Assembly (NCBI RefSeq): GCF_041260155.1
Contig: NC_091933.1
Location: 23,094,599 to 23,158,598, forward strand
DNA from: Ptychodera flava
Lineage: Eukaryota > Hemichordata > Enteropneusta > Ptychoderidae
Direction of reading: 5' to 3'
Length of the DNA stretch: 64,000 bases
Shown here one piece after another: positions 35,501 to 48,579 of this stretch. Numbering within the stretch: position 1 is the stretch's first letter; the number at the start of each line of letters is the position of its first letter. The notes beneath the pieces were generated by a model. That model was not told the DNA's origin, did not search any database, and saw only the letters and a list, made by a program, of their open reading frames with translations. Position numbers and translations under genes: made by a program.

Positions 35501-38500
35501 CAATGACATTTAACAGTGCAAAGCACTGTCTGGTATTGGTTATGTGGAGGTGAGTGCTGATTCAGCCCCGGAGAGATGTGGGAAACAAATAAATCAATGC
35601 GTGCTATTGTGAAGGGCAGTCTTTGAAAATGCTTCAAAATCACTTACAAAGCCAAGATACTGGTACTACATCAATCAGTTACTTGTAAACAAACATTTAC
35701 ACACAGGGAAACCTACATGTGTCACACTTTTTCCCATTGCAGTGGTGTTCTACGTTGACACAGAACAGTACCATAGCTCATGCTCACAAGTCACGTTTGC
35801 ATTACTTCAATGGGATAATAAATCAAGAGTATAAATTCCTCCCTGATGCCTTGGCTTATGTGGGGAAATTTTCTTTGACAAGTCCAAAACCTGTAAATAT
35901 TTTCCCAATCTAAATTTGGATGGAGTCTCACCATGCCTGCCAGCTGGTTATTGTTTTGCAAATGACCTTTCACCTAAACCTGTGAGAACATCAAAGATCC
36001 TTTTTCTCATCTTTATTACCTCTCCATTTCTGACCTATTTATCAAGTATAATTATGAAATACTTTAAATATTACCAATGCAAAAATGTTAGCTGGACTAA
36101 ATTGCCACATGCACATATGTTGTTGATAGGAAATGTTCAACTTAGAGATGTTAGACAGTTCATATTTACCACCATTTGAAAGTTTTATTTCTCATGGGAA
36201 AGAATGGCAAACATATTAGTAAAATTGAGAGAAACAAAAATTAAAAAAAATACAGGTAGCATACAAAAGTGGCAAAAAATAGTGAAAGCGAAAGAATGCA
36301 TGGAGAATTATGGAAAATAAAAATCATGTTTACGTGCAAGTGTGACATACTTATATTACCAACACACAAATGCAAGGTGGACTGTGCTGTAGCATTAATT
36401 TGCTGTTGACATGAATCATTCAATGAACCCTGTCAGTCAGGGACAGCTATAGTCAGAAAGGATAGCTGTTACTTTTGATACTGCTTTCATTGTTTTTGGT
36501 TTAGAAGACATGTCAGCTGTCATCTCCTTCTCCGCCCAGTATATTGCAACAACAAAATATTACCCTTGCAAAGCTAATAGATTGTGTGTACAATATAAGA
36601 TGTCATTGTTGACAAATGAATTCTAGTCCGGACTTAAATTCAGCTGTAAACAATAACAATGGACATCACGCACATACAGGCAGTGTTGACATGATGGACA
36701 CTTGGATTTCTGATATGATATTGGGAAAAGAACAAGAAACTGTGTTTTACAAATCGAACAGAAGTGCTGGAAAACAATGAAGTTTTAAAGCTGATGGAGC
36801 TGTAAGTTGCAGTTTAAGAGTTTTTCTACTTCTCAAGCAAGATATTACGTTGAAAATATAGCTTAAACGATGAACAAAAAAAATAAAAAAGACATGGAAA
36901 GACTAATGGAACTATTGAATCTAACTAAGGACACTACGGATCAATGGTGAAATGATAACGTACAAGAAAATGAATTTGATATGAATACGTACATTACATG
37001 TACAAGACTGATCGGTGGTGGTAAGCAGCTGGAGGGAGCAAAGCACATGTGTCAAATTAAACGCAGAATTCCAATGTTACGGAGCATTCCTGTTGCAGTT
37101 CATGACAATTACAAGGATTAAATGGAAATTTAATGAGTCATCCCTTTTAAAAAGATTTCAGTACATCAGCCACTGATTTCTGTGTAAGTGATGGAAGTTC
37201 AACATACAGTGACAAAGAGTCAAAAACATTGAGATGTGTCCTATGCAGTGATCATCACATCTGCCTGTCAAACCTAACCACCAAATTTTATTGGTATACT
37301 GTCACGTTTTGATTTTACACTTTAATTCATTTAATATTCACAATATAAACTAACCTACTCACAAACAAACTGATACCATCAGATCAATGATATAATTTTC
37401 TGTTCATTTAATAAGATTATCAGAACTACAGTCATACATGTATGTGTTATGTAATTAAACATTACAAGAAGGCCTCTCAATTGTTACACTTCAGTTCAAC
37501 CAAAAAATTTATGACATCATGTAAAATTTAAACATTTTGTACTTACCTGCTCTGCTCATACCTATACAGACTTGATTTTCCCAGCTTTATTGTGCATCCT
37601 GAAAATATATTTTGAAGATGGGAACATGAGTAAGAGAACCTGTATACACAGCAGATTTAAACAGGGCACACTTTCAATGCTTTACAAAGCTATGTTTTGC
37701 AAAGTTACAACTAAGACAAATGTTAAACAAACGTGATCTGAATACATTTATAATAAACAATTATTTATTATGAATTTAAATCATTTCAGGTGATTTATTG
37801 GTGAATTTTAATGGGATTATGAATGTACTGTGTATCAGTGTGTGAGAAGTTCACAGCTGCAACGATAATTGGAGGGCAGAGTTTCAACTTCACAATAACA
37901 AAGTTGACTATGTCCCAATTTGAAAACTTGAAGTTGATTATTTAAATGCATTCTGTGATAAGCAAAGCCAGGTGGAATCTATTCAGTAATGAGAGAAAAA
38001 TACTAATGCATAGTATTTGTACACACACCATGACTTAGTGTTGTCTGTTCGTCCACTTCTGTATCATTCACCAGACATGGAGTCAGGATGGAAAACGGAA
38101 ATAGAATGACCTCATTCTCCTTGCTGACAATCTCACAACACAGTCCTTTACAGTCTTCATCTGGTAAAACTAAATCATAATCTCCCCAGCCTGCAAATCC
38201 AAACATAACACAGAAGATAACAAATCAAAAAAGATACAAAATTAAAAGTATCACAGGTCAAAGTACAAATACAATTAACCTTCTGACATAATGTACAAAA
38301 TTGAAGACTATCACAGATGTAGAGTACTTTTGCACCTGTTGAGAAAACCCATTATGGCATGAGTAGCTGAGTATTACATTAATGGTGCTATTGTATGACA
38401 ACAATACAGAGATAGGATCTTTTCTCAATTAGTGATTACATTGAAAGTATTAAATGGATCACCAGGTTACATTTGTCATGGACAAACAGTTCAATGTATC

Positions 38501-40828
38501 AATAGTTGAAAAGACACTGGCTTTTGTAAAAGACAATTATTAGAATGTTGATCATAAAAAATGCAACAAGCATGCAGGTATTGGGTGACGTCAATCAGTG
38601 AGAATTGATGACCCAGGTAAAACATAAATGATAATTAAATGGGGTGCCATGAGTTTTTTTGATCAGGGACGGTATTGAATATTGATGAAGAACACCTTCA
38701 AAGACAATGTATTGTGCAAACAAAGCCTTGCACTGTCATTCAAGACCCTTGAACATCACAAGACACTTAGTAAATCTTGAACATTTGAAGGCCTCTGAAG
38801 ACATGGACATACTGTAAACATGCATTGTTTGTAAAATAACATAATATGCCTAGTGGCTGGTGGAAACACCTACAGATTTGGCTCAATACCACTTTTTACT
38901 GACTTGGCGGATTGGGAAGTGACAGGTTAGCATATATGGGTCAACGCTGAAACTGAGACACCAGTGTGTAAAACTAACAGCAAAAACAAAATTCTTTATC
39001 TTTTGAAAACTGCAACAAAGTGAATATCAAGATACAGTTATATCAGATTTATTACCATAAATCTGATTAACATAATTAAAATAATGTTTACCTTTTGTAC
39101 TGTGATCTCTGTTGTTCAGGAGTAACTGTACATTGCAATCATAACAACACATTTGTGGAATCAAAGACGCTTTGTCAAAGCTTTATCACATGAATACAGG
39201 AAGCAGTTATGCTACTGTATCCCCGGTACTGTATCGAGGTAAAGCACACAGTGTTGGCCAACAGAGAAAGCATGGAGGCATATCAGTTTACAGTAGACAA
39301 GCTCAAGGCAAACATGAAAAAATATTAAAGATACTTGTAACAAAGCCAAAAACAACTTCACGGTCATTTAGCTTCTCAACAATGCACAAGAACATTGTTG
39401 ACCTTTGACTCTATTACGTATTACCAAAGATTAACGCAGTCAGTTTTATTACAAAAAGGTTTCTCCAGGACAAGACTTATCAAATACCATGGTGTAAACA
39501 GCAGAAAAACAGTTACGCCTGGTATGTGGAAGTGGTATTTTACTGGAGAGAAAGCATGAAATTTATATTTCCTCATGTCGCCGAGCTCAATATTTACTGC
39601 TTAAACACCTACACACACCAACTATCAAAGCAATCACAGCTCTGAGTATGGCCGGCCCTTTGAGATTCCTGGAAGCAGTGTTATTTATAGGTAATGGTGA
39701 AGACACACTGCTCACAAGTCTTCCTGAAATCACAAGTGAAATCTGCCATTGATTCCGATGACTCACACAGGTGTGCCCAGGTGAAACCCTCAGTTCCCCC
39801 TATTGTGGACAATGCAAGCACGGCCTAAGGTAATAACAGGTTACATTTTATGACAGTGCAACCCACACAATGGGCGTGTTGCTCAACGAGTCATGAAGGC
39901 TTCGTGGACACTGTGTAACTGTCATATGACTATTCTTTGTTTTCCTTAGGTCAGGTGTCACTCTAATTGCCCTGCGTAAATTAGAGTAAAACCTGTATTG
40001 GCTATATATACTAATACAACGAGGAACAAATGAAAACATGGAAAAACATCAATAGTTAAAGTAAACTAAATATTTTCTGAGTCAATATTATAGGTTTTTT
40101 AATTGTTATTAAACCATACTTCTTCTGTCTTAGAATGAACAACCACATTATTCAATTGTTACAGCGGTGCTATACTGCTAGTGAGAAGCGAAGCTCAGAG
40201 TACGGGCCCTGCTTCTTGTTCTATGCGATCTTCCGTAGTCCATGATCAAATTGGCAAATGGTAGCTTTGGATATACAACAACATAAAAAGAACGAGCAAA
40301 TAAAAATTTCCCCATACGCAATTGAAAGCAATAAAATTACAAGCTACACATAACTGAAGTCTACTTGTACTGATATATGTTGCCAGCATTGAATTTTCCA
40401 CATGTACAGTGACTGACCATGGAGGTAGTAGTGAGTCTTTGGCAGATCGTCCATGTAGCCGACACGAACACGATTTTGATGTTCTGTCACTCACGTATTT
40501 TCAGACATTTCCATAACACGCAACAACACTCAGCTGAATGACAGTACCTCTCAGTGGTGTGTCGATATCGATGGAAGACTGCAGCAGTCCGACTAAAGCA
40601 GTATTCAGTGTAGTAAACAACGTCAACGATTACAAGCTTAGAAGCCTGGCCCCGTGTTACCTGTAGACAGTATATATTTTCATTGTTTGTGCTCAATACA
40701 CACGATAATATATTGTAGAAAAATAATATATCCATACCAATTTTGAGCGTCCTTTTTGATATGTGATAAGTCTTCTTGCTTCTTAAGTCTAGCAGGCGTG
40801 GATACTCGTCTTCGGCGGTAGACGTCAT
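26569..40828 (-). CDS. FHA-domain and armadillo/HEAT-like repeat protein, unnamed
   Basis: Thirteen coding exons join in frame: 40,738-40,828; 38,029-38,190; 37,547-37,598; 35,196-35,430; 34,697-34,798; 34,132-34,317; 33,054-33,260; 31,948-32,098; 31,449-31,632; 29,659-30,442; 27,930-28,129; 27,168-27,325; 26,569-26,768. They give 903 residues, all with GT-AG junctions. Residues about 10-100 read as an FHA domain (YHISKRTLKIG, YDLVLPDEDCKG, then HGCTIKLG). The phosphothreonine-binding Arg and Ser-x-x-His positions are not conserved (GW, KGLCC), so the fold is probably kept without classical phosphopeptide binding. Residues about 180-430 are leucine-rich helices of armadillo/HEAT type (LLAKLSVLEENQ, AVRQCAIELVVNA). 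Residues about 457-718 are charged, then Thr/Ala-rich. The C-terminus is helical (ELIKRLQALQEELL). I do not recognise the family. It is divergent to the sperm-tail gene at 41,944. Exon limits are hand-read; the first ATG was chosen because the reading frame begins there after the CpG-rich promoter. Confidence 0.85.
29690..29830 (-). repeat. Thr/Ala low-complexity tract inside exon 10 of the FHA gene
   Basis: An imperfect trinucleotide repeat (GTG/GTA/GCA on the plus strand) encodes runs of Thr and Ala ending in TTTTTTVQQKQRPRPK. It stays in frame. It is probably length-variable between individuals. Confidence 0.7.
30896..31116 (-). pseudogene. Orphan exon-like coding fragment inside an intron of the FHA gene
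   Basis: A minus-strand ATG at 31,116 opens MSSAAERNDS and stops. One frame over, a second open frame continues with coding-like composition (NFSVYEEELNALVSNKDSKR, then ALNVLQKYCDP) to a stop at 30,896. The flanking exons (31,449-31,632 and 29,659-30,442) join perfectly without it, both in phase 2. So it is either a gene fragment landed in the intron or an alternative exon. A possible acceptor (TTGAG, then AAAT) would be in phase with the upstream exon but has no pyrimidine tract. The parent gene was not recognised. Confidence 0.35.
31152..31228. repeat. Inverted repeat with CRE (TGACGTCA) in its arm
   Basis: Arms TGACGTCAGCGGGCATCATT and its imperfect complement enclose TGCCTGGCAGGCA, itself self-complementary. 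The left arm has a full CRE/ATF consensus and the right arm TGACGTCG. It lies 36 bases upstream (in minus-strand terms) of the orphan fragment's ATG, in an intron of the FHA gene. Confidence 0.65.
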
Positions 40829-40876
40829 ATCTTAATTTTGCTATGAGCGAAGTGAACTCAATCGCTTACGCGATGC

Positions 40877-40908
40877 GCCATCTTGACATTTATGTCTCAT
40901 CACGTGAC
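40877..40908. promoter_or_regulatory. YY1 site and TCACGTGAC box near the FHA gene start
   Basis: GCCATCTTG (40,877-40,885) is the complement of the YY1 core CAAGATGGC. Fifteen bases on, TCACGTGAC (40,900-40,908) matches the E-box/CLEAR type bound by USF, MITF and TFE factors. Both lie 50-80 bases upstream of the FHA start codon. The match is to known consensus sequences; binding itself is inferred. Confidence 0.5.
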
Positions 40909-41808
40909 AGTCTGGCCCCGTCGTCCCTTGCGGTGTGGTAAACTTTCGAAACTTGCTCGACGAGCAAAGTACCATTTGTCACCAGTCTGACGCATACAGA
41001 TTTTTCTGCCACATCGCAAACCAAAAATTCAACGGTGTAGGCCATTTTCTATTTTAGTTTTTACCCTTTGAAAGATTAAAAAACTGCACAGTTACTGATA
41101 CAATTCACAGCGCGTCACTGTTATGCATGACATCGTCACGGTCCGCTCGTACGGGTCTGATTTCGGGGAGCATCCAGCAGTCCGAACAAGGGATCTTGGC
41201 AAGCGAGGATGGGCATTGTATCATCGGAAATGTTCCTTGTGTTTTATTATTCGTTAAGTGATAGAGGGGCCGTTTTAATTGATTCCTTTTTTTTTTATTT
41301 TGACGTGACCTGATAGGCCTAAATGGAAAGAAGTTAAGGAACGCGAGAATGGCAGAGTCACAAATCTGTAATGAAATGTCAGATTTTTGTCATGTTAGAG
41401 TATGAAAGACTGACATTTAGATCCAGAGCTCATGTGTGAAGTAGACAATTGCTACACTGATGACAATAACATGTGAAATAGGAGTTGCATTTCTTTATTT
41501 TTTCAGTCTTTGTGCCGAAGACATTGTTTACAGTAGAAGCAATGTGTGAAGTTGAATATGTCGAATAGCGTACAACAAACGTGAGATTTAATCAAGAGAA
41601 AGACAATTTTTGTCGATGAACAGAGTGTTTCTATATTGCAAATGGTAACAGCAACTGTCTTCCCCATTTGGCCACCCAAAGCCAGTGCCCGGGCGGCGAA
41701 CACGAAACTCGAAGACACACAGCGGAACTCTATCTTGACGCGCATAACGTAGATTCATTGATGACAAGCTTTGACATGGAACTTCTGGATCGCCGCCGTG
41801 CGACGTTC

Positions 41809-41822
41809 GATTCCATGGCAAC
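41809..41822. promoter_or_regulatory. Candidate RFX X-box upstream of the SHIPPO gene
   Basis: GATTCCATGGCAAC matches the ciliary X-box GTTACCATGGCAAC at 12 of 14 positions, including the full right half GGCAAC. It is 122 bases upstream of the plus-strand ATG at 41,944. RFX factors switch on ciliary and flagellar genes, which suits the sperm-tail protein. Confidence 0.55.
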
Positions 41823-41943
41823 TTGTCACTGATACGGCGATTCGAACGTCAAGCAACACATGCTCCGAAAACAACAAACTGTGAAATTTGCATCATAGTA
41901 TTGTGGGAGTCTGGCTACTCAAAATACTGGGAAACTTTAAAAT

Positions 41944-44900
41944 ATGGATAATATTAAAGAAGATGTTTCAAAACCAGAAGTCGACGAGAGCACAAAAGAA
42001 TGCTTTGGAAACAGAAAAGAGAGAAGAAAAAGTGAGTACTACGTTTTTTTCTACCATTCTTTATCAGGCGAAAGCGTTTAACTTGAATAAAAATATAAAT
42101 ACAGTTTCACAATCAAAATTCATTTACATACATCGTAAAATCAAATAATTATTGTGTGCATTCCCGAAAAACGACTAGCAACATGAAAATAACATGCATT
42201 GTTGATTTATTTCATTGGCAGATATGACAAGCATGCGGACGCCAATGGGTGAATACATCGTACCATCCGGAGGAAAGCCTCTTACACAGCAGGGTAAACA
42301 GCAATCTTGCAAAACGTTTCTGCTTTTGATTGAAAACCGGGCGATCCCCTTTTTTACATATTACAAATGGACGTTTTCTGAATAGATTTTCACAGAAGAT
42401 TCAAAATACTTCTGTAGCAGTTCTGTATCAGTTGTTTTGCCTTTGCGTTATAACCGCTCACAGTCATAGGTTTCACGACTGTGCCACAAATGGTGCTCAA
42501 ATTTGAAAAAAATTGTTGAGATTCGGAGTACGGCACACTTTGTGATGTTTCCTTCCAACCAACTTTGTTCTTGAACAGCTATACCCTTACCCGGCCCCTC
42601 TGACTACACACCGAAGACAAAGATCACCAGCCCGTCCCAACCTCAGTACTCCATAGTTAGCAGGCCGAAATCAAGAAGAGGTATGTGGATTCGTCACCCG
42701 TTTATTTCTCTCAGCGATATTCTTGTTGAAATATTTTCCGCCAATTCTAAGTAATGGAGCTATAACACATTGTTCACAAATACAATTTAAAAGAAGAGCT
42801 TAAAAGTTTGTATATCATGACAAGATCTAGTTTGCTACATCGGTCAAACTTTATAAACACCGTCGACAAGTATATGTCATTAGTATTTCCTGATTGAAGC
42901 CCATGTTAGAAATCTAACTTGTTAGCCTGTTATACACCCTGCTGCGGTCCTTAGTATAATACAGCAAGTTCGTGCTTCGATATTTTTTGATAGCGCGTCA
43001 AAATATTATATCGAGTGCATGCGCATTTCTTGGTATATATTTTGAATCCATTGTACGTTAAATACTATCTCTTGAAAGACGGAAGATTCCCTGGGGCCTC
43101 AGATTATGACACAAGTCAAGACATGATATGGAAGGACAAAAAACTGTCATTGAAGAACAAAGGAAAGATGTGCATTTATGATGTCGATGGTAAGTTGGTT
43201 TAGTAAGTTATTTCGAGACTTGAAAACCTAAATACTAATGTGTGGGGGATTCTTGTGTTTCAATTGGTTGCCTCAATGAATTTGATGTTAGATTCTCATC
43301 CGTCGGTTCATCCATTTATGTATCCGTACATTAATATTGACTACACAAACACGTTAGTAACGTCACCACAAAGACACAACATTTCAGATTAAGATGCATT
43401 ACTTTAAATATAGAAACCGTGTGGAAACGAAACGTTATTTGTTCAAAATTTACTCCATGGTAACCTCTTCTCTTGTTTATTGGTCACCCGTGCACATGTC
43501 CCAACAACCTTGGAGTAATAACAGCAATGTAAACGTTTGACGGCCTTAGCAATTATTTTGTCGTCTGCATGTAGCGGAGCGTCACTTGACTTGCAGTCTT
43601 GGACCTGCCTACTACGTCGATGAGTACAGGGACACGGGAAAACACGCTCCCGAGATCAGTGTGGCATCACGACATCTCGATGGGGTCAACGCAGGTCACC
43701 CAGGTAGATTGGTGCAACCTGTTGATACACACGGTAAGTCACGTGACTGACTGAGGGTTGCTACACAATACGAGTTACTTACTATAGGTCACAGTCCCTC
43801 CAGGAGGACTGTTTATAAGTCGAACGAGAACCTTGACGAAACCAGTCAGGAACATCTAACCTATAGATTCCATAAATTTCACAGGAGTTGCAGTCTTTGG
43901 ACAGTTTTCGCGATGGTTGGTATTCGTCGTTCTCCAGTTTGAACCAAACATTGGAATGTGTTGATGGCAGAAAAATAGAAGCGTTGACAAATTAGAAGAA
44001 ATCTTGACGTGTTACGTTACAAACGCATACAAAATATCATTTATTTGCGAACCTATAACACTCTAGTTCTGTAGTTTTTCACTTGGCAAATATATATTTT
44101 TTCAAAGCACGACTACAAATTTCTAAAATAGGGGCCGATATTTTTACGTACAATGCACAGGCTTTAGGACACCCGGGCCAAACTACAGACCGAATTCAGG
44201 ATACTGGGGAAGAGGGCCGAAGAAATCATTTGGGCTCAGCAACCCGTCCAAAAACCAAACTCTCGGACCAGGTCCTGCTGGGTATACCATCAGAAATCCA
44301 AAGAGCATGCCCAGTTACTCTCTGGCAGAGAGACTCACCGACGAGCAAGGAGAGGGTTGGCAACAAGGTAACTGTTCATCCACACAGATCCAACCGAGAA
44401 AGTGCTAACGGTTTATTATAATTTCTTTCGATGTGACCTGTCAGACCGGTATATCAAATTTGGCATGTTTGACTCGTAAAAGCTGGACCCAGTTAGTTCG
44501 AAGTTAAATAATCGTAAAATAATCATGAGACTTTGTAAAGATCTGAAGAGAGAACGAATGGTAAAGTGATTTATTGTTTTCAATAATTCTACCAATATCG
44601 TATTGCAGATACTAGTACTGCTGACATTGTTAGCACTTTCCTTTTTGTTACGTTATATAAAACAAGAAACTTATGAATGTGTTACGTTAAAACTAGAAAC
44701 TAATGAACGATGAAGGAAGATTATAGTGTTTTTGCAGTAAATATACACGTGGTCCTTTTTGCACTTCTCTCGTTTTTGGACTTTTTTACAAGTATCTCCT
44801 TTTGCTGATGGTCCATATTTTTTAGTTTCAGCCAAAGACAATAAAGAATGCGATACTACTATTTGGTATCAAATCAAAATGAAATCGTATTGCTACAGTA

Positions 44901-47900
44901 CCTTGCTTATAAAGCTTTGTAATTTCTTCCGAACAGTGAGTGATGCCTGTGTTCCAGGAGCAAATGCATACAACATTGGTACAACCGTGGGGAAAGGAGT
45001 GGCCATGTCAGTGCGCAGTCGTCAACCAGTCAAAGAGAGTAAGTGAGCTAGACCATCTGAACAACATGACACCGTTCTTGAAAATTCATGGACGGTTTGC
45101 CTTTCCTCAAATGTAAAATTTTCGAGCTTGTTCTCAGAATGTAAACTTAAAGCTTATAGATAATGCAAGTGAAATGAATTTACCGAGTAAAACAATGTTG
45201 AAATAATATTATGCCCGTTCTGTTGCTATATTTTCTTGAACTCCGTTTTTCACAGTGCACATTCTTCCCATGTTTTTTTTTCACTTTAATGTATAAGCTT
45301 AGCATGGTATCATTGAGAGTGCGATAAAGCAATTACAACTGACTAAATTTTGCACTCATTACAAGCAATGACTGTTGTTACAGGGAAAGTTTAAAATATA
45401 CTTAAAAGAATTTCGTCCTAGAAACTTAGACGTAATGTACAGGAGGATTGGGGGACACTATCTTCCTCTAGTCATTTTAATTTGCAAACTGTAATCTGAA
45501 ATGATTGGATTCTAACTTCCCCACAATAAGCATTCTTGATATCTGAGTTTACTGTTTGAATCTAACGTTTGTATAATACCGTTTTTCAAACTCATTGTCA
45601 GAACGAGTTGGTCCTAGCCCAAACGCTTACAACTTACCTGATAGCATTCGACGACGACCCACTGCAACACTGACGTACAAACCATTTGAACCAAACGGTA
45701 AAGTATAACATATTTTTTGCTTTCATACAAGGATCACAGTCTCACTGAACTGGCAGGAAGTTGTAATAGTTTTCGTAGTTCGATTTCGTGATGTTAGTGA
45801 ATCAATCCCGTTCTCCCTCGAACTCAATGAAGGGGCCAGATTTAATTACGCCATGTAATATTTGTGAATTCAATGGAAACCAGAGATCTTTATGATTGTC
45901 GGTTTTAAAGATAGCTGCAGGCATACTTGATGGACGCTTGTTCACGTAATTTAGTTAACATTCAGACTTTTTACGATCATTTGCAACAGAGGCGGCGAAA
46001 CCAGGACCGACGCACTATGAACTGAACGACAAGACTTTCAACAAGGCCCCTGCATATTCGTGCAGGAAAGGATGTAAGCCCTGTTTCCCAGATATTCTAC
46101 ACTACCCTAGAGAAGGTGAGTACAACTCTTTAATGATGTTGGAGTTTCAAACAAGCCATATTATCTACAGATTGAACATACCTTAAGATTGCTTGCCTAT
46201 AGTAATCTCGTTTCATTGATACATACGGGGTATGCTGACTTCATTATTACCGTCTTTTTCAGACTGCACGCTTTTTCTCACTATCAACTATACACGTATG
46301 ATGTTACGATGATTATGTCACTGTGTTACTTGGATAGAGACTGTATTTTACATTTGGCAAGATATGTAATATTGAACGAAATATTTTATTCATCGTAAGG
46401 CTCCGCACATTGAAGAGTATATAATACAAATTATATATGTACTCAAATTGCACACACACAATAGCATAGTTCCCGCCTTCGTTCCGTTCATTGACCTCAT
46501 TTGCAGTTGACGAGACTTACATGTACACTTTGAAAATGCGATTCAAACACACGTCAACTAATGGCAAGAAAGATATTCTCTTCTCCTGAATAAATGGCTG
46601 AAATAAGGCACCGTAGCTTGGTTTTGAATTATTGCTTCACTAGAATATGTGATAGAATGATGTCATCCACACCTTGTTATATACTTTGATCGATACTAAA
46701 TATGTTCTGTATTCTTTTTATTGAACAGTAAAAGATGTGACCCCGGCACCAGGTCATTATCACAAACCAGGGAAATTTACAGACAACGATAATCCTGCGT
46801 TTTCCATGGGCAAAAGAGCTAATCATGTGAAAAGTAAGTCGTAAAGCCCTGCTTATTTTTGAAAAAGATGGTTTGATGGATTTCTCTCAGTTTTTATACC
46901 TCTGAATATATAGGACTCAGTAGATTTTCGGAAATATATTAACTTTTTACCCTACATGAATGATGACACCTGTGGGCATACTTATGGTTGCGTAGGGTCT
47001 ACATGTGTGTGAAGATGTACAGCATCTTCACGCCGACTTACGTTGTGTAGAGCCCTCTATGACAATCAGCATTTTCTCTTTTATCTTTACAGTTCACTCT
47101 TTTGTCTTTACCGTTTACCCAAATTTGTTTTCCAACAGACGAAGTACCGGGACCAAACCACTACAATATCGTCACACCCCATCGCCCTGACGCTAAGAAA
47201 GCACCAAGTTTTTCAATCACTGCTAAATTCAGACCAATCGAAAGTAAGTAATGAAATCCTTAATATCTATCTGTACTTCAAGTAAACTTATCTGATAGTA
47301 GTTTGTGCCATCGTAGCATAGGTGTTTAACGCTATGTATAAAACGCACAAAAAACACGATAAAAACATTGAAATGTTCCAAACAGGGATAAAAGATGCCA
47401 TGAGAAGATCTTCACGAAAGACGATACACTTTGACTCAACAAACAATGTCCTCCATAGCTATAGGTTTTGCGAATCGTATATTTCATTTCAGAAAATGCA
47501 AGTCCTGGTCCGGCTGCCTACTTTCCTAAGCCAATAGCTGACCAACCACGTTACAGCATGAGTAAAAGACACTCAGCAGGGACATTCAGTAAGAATTGTT
47601 GCATTTTATTTTTCCTTCAAGTTTTATGCATTTGGCAAAGAGGTACATGAAATATTATTGAGTCCGGACTGACCTGATGACATCATGGTTTTTGATTGAA
47701 TCACAAGTTATTCTTAATCATTTCTGGAACAGTTGTATTGAAATTCGTCTTGAGACCTGTGAAGAGGTGGATGATCTTACCGGAATATCTATATGCACTT
47801 AACGTCATATTTTGTTTTGCCTTCTTCCAACAGAGTGTTCAAATCCAGCTCCCAATGCCTACATCGTGAAAACAGGGCAAACAGCCAAGGGTGTTTTCAA

Positions 47901-47985
47901 AGGAGCTTGTGCAACTCTGAAGTGCAGGGCCAGCCCCTACGTGTACTCGGGATTCACCACCACAGTCAGGTTACAGCACCCATGA
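41944..47985 (+). CDS. SHIPPO / sperm-tail PG-rich repeat protein (ODF3/CIMAP/STPG-like)
   Basis: Thirteen exons: 41,944-42,031; 42,222-42,293; 42,579-42,680; 43,079-43,189; 43,575-43,733; 44,161-44,367; 44,937-45,038; 45,602-45,697; 45,990-46,115; 46,729-46,833; 47,139-47,243; 47,493-47,588; 47,834-47,985. They give 506 residues. From exon 3 on, each exon carries at least one Pro-Gly-Pro-type motif with a following Tyr: LPGPSDYTP, LGPAYYVDE, TPGPNYRP, LGPGPAGYTI, KPGPTHYEL, VPGPNHYNI, SPGPAAYFP, NPAPNAYIV. Such repeats are the hallmark of SHIPPO proteins, which line sperm and ciliary microtubules as outer dense fibre or microtubule inner proteins. It is about twice the length I recall for human ODF3 and nearer to STPG2, so a one-to-one symbol is not given. 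All introns are phase 1 and every internal exon is a multiple of three. The start of exon 5 was set at a TAG acceptor because it alone keeps phase with exon 4. Confidence 0.92.
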
Positions 47986-48579
47986 GAAGTGCCAGCAGTT
48001 GAAATTGTCAAGCCATGGTGGAAGTATAAGAATGAGGTTGCCACAGTCTAGAAGGATGTGATTTTCAGAAATACAAACGTGTCTTTTTTTCCTGTATTCA
48101 TTTTGAAATGCAGTTGTTCTGTTCTGTTTCAGTCTTGCAATTGCCTCGTCCTTTATTAAATATAGGGAGGCCTGTACAGTGTCATCATTGTAAAACTTTT
48201 GTACACAGTGGTGCCTCAATAGTGAATGCATAGATTTGAAAATGGAACATCTCAAGGGGAATTTTAGTCGGTGTTTACATAGCATATGCTGAGGGCCTCA
48301 CTTCAGATAGCATGCCTGATTTATTGATGGTTGCAAAGTTTGCCCGACACTGTGATGGGCATCAGAAACCAACAATGGAAAATGTTTGCCCAGCACTGGG
48401 ACAAGCGTCAAAGATTCACTGTGAAATGGACATGCACACAAATGGTTTGTTGAGACTTCAATTACATGACTTTTCTTTTCCACTACCAGCATAATATTGC
48501 TATGCTTAGTTTAATTTTTGTCATTTTCCATATGCTAAGGTAAACACCTGACACAAATTTTAATCAGCTAAAAAATAAA
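47986..48579 (+). other. Probable 3' UTR and polyadenylation signal of the SHIPPO gene
   Basis: After the TGA there is no further coding signal. ATTAAA lies at 48,155-48,160 and AATAAA at 48,574-48,579. Either could end the transcript. Confidence 0.5.

Larger units (their letters stand above)
40829..41943. promoter_or_regulatory. Shared divergent promoter region between the FHA and SHIPPO genes
   Basis: The 1.1 kb between the two start codons has clusters of CpG (40,800-40,880, 40,905-40,930 and 41,690-41,860), unlike the AT-rich surroundings. That is consistent with two promoters. No TATA box was seen near either start. Minus-strand open frames within it (41,503-41,821) show no exon signature and were not called. 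Confidence 0.6.

Noticed and set aside
41503-41821. Minus-strand open frames between the divergent genes
   Set aside because: CpG-rich promoter DNA keeps frames open by chance; no exon junctions or family similarity.
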